From Pseudonocardia hierapolitana (GTDB lineage Bacteria; Actinomycetota; Actinomycetes; Mycobacteriales; Pseudonocardiaceae), in NCBI RefSeq assembly GCF_007994075.1, contig NZ_VIWU01000001.1, forward strand, positions 62,001 through 126,000: a stretch of DNA of 64,000 nucleotides, written 5' to 3'. Below the pieces are notes generated by a model. The model searched no databases. It was not told the origin of the DNA and saw only the letters and a program-made list of their open reading frames with translations. Below are positions 60,786 to 64,000 of this stretch, piece by piece (positions within the stretch are counted from its first letter, which is position 1; each line of letters starts with the position of its first letter). The translations under genes and the position numbers were made by a program.

Positions 60786-62138
60786 GTGGAACGCACCCCG
60801 AGGAAGGCCGCCGCCAGCGGGTGGGTCGGCAGCGCGCTGGAGTACTACGACTTCTTCATCTACGCCCAGGCCGCGGCGCTCGTGTTCCCGGCGATCTTCT
60901 TCCCGCAGGGCGATCCGGCCGTCGGCGTCGTCGCCTCCCTCGCGACGTTCGGCGTCGGGTACGTGGCCCGCCCGCTCGGCGCGTTCGCGCTGGGCCACTG
61001 GGGCGACAAGCACGGCCGCAAGAACGTCCTCGTGCTGTGCATGCTGATGATGGGCGTCTCGACGTTCCTCGTGGCGCTCCTGCCCACGTACGAGTCGGTC
61101 GGCGCGCTCGCTCCCGCGATGCTCGTCGTGCTGCGGCTCATCCAGGGCTTCGCCGTCGGCGGCGAGATCTCCGGGGCCAGCGCCATGATCGTCGAGCACG
61201 CGCCGTTCGGGCGCCGCGGCTTCTACGCGAGCTTCACGCTCCAGGGCGTGCAGGCGGGGCAGATCCTGGCGGCTGCGGTGTTCCTGCCGATGTCGGTGCT
61301 CCTGCCCGAGGAGGCGTTCCAGGCATGGGGCTGGCGGGTCCCGTTCCTGCTCAGCGCGCTGGTCGTGGTCGCCGGCTACATCATCCGCCGCCGGGTCGAC
61401 GAGACGCCCGCGTTCCGCGAGGAACAGGAGCAGAACGCCGTGCCGAAGGCACCGATCGTGCAGGTCGTCCGCGAGAACGGCTCCGACATGCTGCGTGTGA
61501 TCGCCATGGCCCTGATGAACATCGTGCCGACCACCACCACCGTGTTCGGCGCCAGCTACGCCACCAGCAAGGCGTACGGCCTCGGCTTCAGCCCCACGAC
61601 GTATCTCTGGATCTCCGTGGTCGGCAACGTCGTCGCGGTCGTGCTGATCCCCTTCGTCGGCGACCTCAGCGACCGCATCGGCCGCCGTCCCTGCATCATC
61701 GTCGGCTCGCTGGGGTCCGGCGCGCTCTCCTTCGCGTACCTGTGGGCGGTCGGCCAGGGGAACGTCCCACTCGCGTTCATCCTCGCCATCCTCATGTGGG
61801 GCGTGGTGTACCAGGGCTACAACGCGGTCTTCCCCGCCTTCTACCAGGAACTGTTCCCCACCCGGACCCGCGTGACCGGCTTCGCCGTCTCCCAGAACAT
61901 CGGGACGGCGATCACCGCCTTCATGCCGACGATCTTCGCGATCGTGGCGCCTGCGGGCTCGAACGTGCCGCTGATCGTCGGCGCCTTCACGTTCGGGTTC
62001 GCCGTCCTCGCGGCCGCGTCGGCGTGGTCCGCGCGCGAGACGTACCGGATCCGGCTGGACGACCTGGGCACCGAGGACGCCGCCCCGGTACCGGCCGACG
62101 ACTACGCCCGGCTCCGCGCGGCGGCCAGGGCGGTCTGA
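60786..62138 (+). CDS. MFS transporter, metabolite:H+ symporter (MHS) family
   Basis: 450 residues from GTG 60786; AAAGGAG stands 5 bases before. Twelve helices; SALEYYDFFIYAQAAALVFP near residue 15, GHWGDKHGRKNVLVL (MFS loop) and LRLIQGFAVGGEISGASAMI are typical of MHS transporters such as those for shikimate and alpha-ketoglutarate. Coupled to a 3-dehydroshikimate dehydratase, it most likely imports quinate or shikimate. Confidence 0.87.
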   Translation: MERTPRKAAASGWVGSALEYYDFFIYAQAAALVFPAIFFPQGDPAVGVVASLATFGVGYVARPLGAFALGHWGDKHGRKNVLVLCMLMMGVSTFLVALLPTYESVGALAPAMLVVLRLIQGFAVGGEISGASAMIVEHAPFGRRGFYASFTLQGVQAGQILAAAVFLPMSVLLPEEAFQAWGWRVPFLLSALVVVAGYIIRRRVDETPAFREEQEQNAVPKAPIVQVVRENGSDMLRVIAMALMNIVPTTTTVFGASYATSKAYGLGFSPTTYLWISVVGNVVAVVLIPFVGDLSDRIGRRPCIIVGSLGSGALSFAYLWAVGQGNVPLAFILAILMWGVVYQGYNAVFPAFYQELFPTRTRVTGFAVSQNIGTAITAFMPTIFAIVAPAGSNVPLIVGAFTFGFAVLAAASAWSARETYRIRLDDLGTEDAAPVPADDYARLRAAARAV

Positions 62139-63976
62139 TGTCCCTCCCGCTCGGCATCGCCACCGTCTGCCTCTCGGGAACGCTCGAGGACAAGCTCGCC
62201 GCGGCCGCCGCGGCGGGCTTCTCCGGCGTCGAGATCTTCGAGAACGACCTCGTGGCGGCCGCGTCGACCCCGGAGGAGATCGCCGCGCGATGCGCGGACC
62301 TCGGGCTCTCGATCGACCTCTACCAGCCGTTCCGCGACTTCGAGGCGGTCCCGCCCGCCGAGCTCGCCCGGAACCTGCGCCGGGCCGAGCGGAAGTTCGA
62401 CCTCATGCGACGGCTCGGCGCCGACACGGTGCTCGTCTGCTCGTCGGTCTCGCCGCACGCCCGAGCCGACGACGACCTGGCCGCCGAGCAGCTCCACGCG
62501 CTCGCCGCGCGCGCCGCCGACCACGGGATCCGCGTGGCGTACGAGGCCCTCGCATGGGGCCGGTTCGTGAACACCTGGCAGCACTCGTGGCGGATCGTGC
62601 AGGCCGCCGATCACCGGGCCCTCGGTCTCTGCCTCGACAGCTTCCACATCCTGTCCCGCACCCAGGACGTCTCCGGCATCGCCGACGTACCCGGCGACCG
62701 CCTGTTCTTCGTGCAGCTGGCCGACGCGCCACGCCTGGACATGGACGTCCTGCAGTGGAGCCGCCACCACCGGCTCTTCCCCGGTCAGGGGGCCTTCGAC
62801 CTGCCGGGCTTCCTCGACCAGGTGCTGCGCACCGGCTACGCGGGGCCGCTGTCGCTCGAGGTGTTCAACGACGTCTTCCGGCAGGCGAACCCGCACCGCA
62901 CGGCCGTCGACGCGATGCGCTCGCTGCTCGATCTGCGGGAGCGGCACGGGCGGCGCTTCCGCGGTGTCGACCTGCTGCCACGCGCGCCCCACCTGGCCGG
63001 CCACGCGTTCACCGAGCTCTCCGCCGGACCGGACACACTCGACCCGGTCACCCGCACGCTGGCCGCGCTCGGGTTCACCCGGACCGGCCGGCACCGCTCC
63101 AAACCGGTGCAGCTGTGGCAGCAGGGCACGGCCCGCGTGGTGGTGAACGAAACGTCGTCAGCGGGGGTGGCGGAGATCGGGGCCATCGCGGTGGAGAGCG
63201 CCGACCCGGCCCGGTCGCGGACACGTGCGGAGGCCCTGCTCGCACCGGTCCTGCCGCGCGCCCGCGGCGTGGCCGAAGCGGACCTCGCGGCCGTCGCCGC
63301 ACCGGACGGGACGCAGGTGTTCTTCTGCCGCACCGGTGGCGACGACACCTGGCTCGCCGACTTCGCGCCGACCGGCGAGGACGCGGGATCCGACGTCGGG
63401 CTCACCCACATCGACCACGTGACGCTCGCCCAGCCCTTCGACGCCTTCGACGAGGCCACACTGTTCTACCGCTCCGTTCTCGGGCTCGAGCCGCGCGACG
63501 ACAGCGAGTACGTCGCCCCGTACGGCGTGATGCGCAGCCGCTCGGTCGGAGATCCGGACGGGCACACCCGCATCACGCTGACCGGCACCCTGCTTCGCCG
63601 CGGCGACTGGGCGCCCGGTGTGCCCGACCCGCAGCACGTCGCGTTCGCGACCGGCGACATCGTCGCCTCCGCCCGCGCGATGCGGGCCCGCGGCGCGCCA
63701 CTGCTGCCGATCCCGGACAACTACTACGACGACCTCGACGCACGCCTCGCACCGCCGCCCGAGCTGCTCGCGACCATGCGCGAGCACGGCATCCTCTACG
63801 ACCGGGACGACGGGGGCGAGTTCTTCCACGTCTACACCGAGCTGGTCGGGTCCCGCGTGTTCTTCGAGGTGGTCCAGCGAGTGGGCGGGTATCGCGGTTA
63901 CGGCGCGGTGTCCGCGCCCGTGCGCATGGCCGCCCACCGCAGGCACCGGCTCGCCCAGGAGAAGAGGTCACCCTGA
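62138..63976 (+). CDS. 3-dehydroshikimate dehydratase fused to a 4-hydroxyphenylpyruvate dioxygenase-like domain
   Basis: 612 residues. The first 280 form an AP-endonuclease-2/xylose-isomerase-like TIM barrel (GFSGVEIFENDL, VAYEALAWGRFVNTWQHSW, GLCLDSFHILSR, FFVQLADAPRLDMDVLQWSR) that binds a metal. The last 320 resemble HPPD (THIDHVTLAQPFDAFDEATL, VQHVAFATGDI-like sequence, then EFFHVYTEL). This two-domain form is known for QsuB/AsbF-like dehydratases that turn 3-dehydroshikimate into protocatechuate. The ATG overlaps the transporter stop (TGATG). A further frame begins at the window edge. Confidence 0.87.
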   Translation: MSLPLGIATVCLSGTLEDKLAAAAAAGFSGVEIFENDLVAAASTPEEIAARCADLGLSIDLYQPFRDFEAVPPAELARNLRRAERKFDLMRRLGADTVLVCSSVSPHARADDDLAAEQLHALAARAADHGIRVAYEALAWGRFVNTWQHSWRIVQAADHRALGLCLDSFHILSRTQDVSGIADVPGDRLFFVQLADAPRLDMDVLQWSRHHRLFPGQGAFDLPGFLDQVLRTGYAGPLSLEVFNDVFRQANPHRTAVDAMRSLLDLRERHGRRFRGVDLLPRAPHLAGHAFTELSAGPDTLDPVTRTLAALGFTRTGRHRSKPVQLWQQGTARVVVNETSSAGVAEIGAIAVESADPARSRTRAEALLAPVLPRARGVAEADLAAVAAPDGTQVFFCRTGGDDTWLADFAPTGEDAGSDVGLTHIDHVTLAQPFDAFDEATLFYRSVLGLEPRDDSEYVAPYGVMRSRSVGDPDGHTRITLTGTLLRRGDWAPGVPDPQHVAFATGDIVASARAMRARGAPLLPIPDNYYDDLDARLAPPPELLATMREHGILYDRDDGGEFFHVYTELVGSRVFFEVVQRVGGYRGYGAVSAPVRMAAHRRHRLAQEKRSP

Positions 63977-64000
63977 ACCGCATCGCCCTGCACCACTCGA

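Noticed and set aside
63965..64000. Start of a further gene at the window edge (NRIALHHS)
   Set aside because: Only about ten codons are visible and no standard start codon is clear; GAAGAGG nearby could be its ribosome binding site.
1..64000. tRNA, rRNA, prophage or intact insertion sequence
   Set aside because: None recognised on either strand; the only mobile-element trace is the IS5 remnant at 11080-11341.

Overview
The window is very GC-rich DNA with densely packed genes, frequent GTG starts and 4-base ATGA/GTGA overlaps. Several promoters look leaderless. Gene families typical of actinomycetes are present: F420-dependent oxidoreductases, Methyltransf_19, an ECF42-type sigma factor, MSMEG_1061-like flavoprotein, FprA-like reductase and PcaB. 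I infer an actinomycete, probably Pseudonocardiaceae. The genus is not proven by anything I can see.

Region 1 (1-10.3 kb, all + strand) is part of a non-ribosomal peptide cluster. It holds the C-terminal membrane/hexapeptide domain of a poly-amino-acid (Pls-type) synthetase whose front lies outside the window, a free-standing C-lobe/A/PCP NRPS, a TauD-like Fe/2-oxoglutarate hydroxylase, an SbnB-like plus SbnA-like pair that should make L-2,3-diaminopropionate (Dap), an acyl-AMP ligase with its own carrier protein, and a GNAT acetyltransferase. The most economical reading is a Dap-containing or poly-Dap peptide.

Region 2 (10.3-16 kb) is a scarred flank. A response regulator and a histidine kinase point at each other across an IS5-type transposase remnant. 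Beyond them lie a C-terminal scrap of a diaminobutyrate-type aminotransferase, a scrap of a second Pls-type terminal domain, an intact M28 peptidase lipoprotein and a decayed tandem copy of it.

Region 3 (16-50.8 kb) is mostly housekeeping and stress genes in short operons: MFS and ABC exporters with MarR regulators, an LLM oxidoreductase, an FprA-like reductase, PcaB, a DUF4397 protein, an ECF sigma factor, a CarH-type B12 photoreceptor next to DUF378 and a peroxiredoxin, an Sfp-type phosphopantetheinyl transferase, DNA polymerase IV, NhaA and DsbA, and an ECF42 sigma operon. Two opposed arrays of a 22-bp repeat lie at 21.0-21.3 kb.

Region 4 (51-57.4 kb, - strand) is a cobalamin operon, cobN-cobI-bluB/cobT, behind a cobalamin riboswitch. 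BluB and CobT are fused in one reading frame.

Region 5 (57.6-64 kb) carries an MMPL exporter, then an IclR regulator, an MHS-type transporter and a 3-dehydroshikimate dehydratase fused to an HPPD-like domain. This is a quinate/shikimate-to-protocatechuate module with a perfect 20-bp palindrome before the transporter. PcaB (27.4 kb) acts further down the same route.
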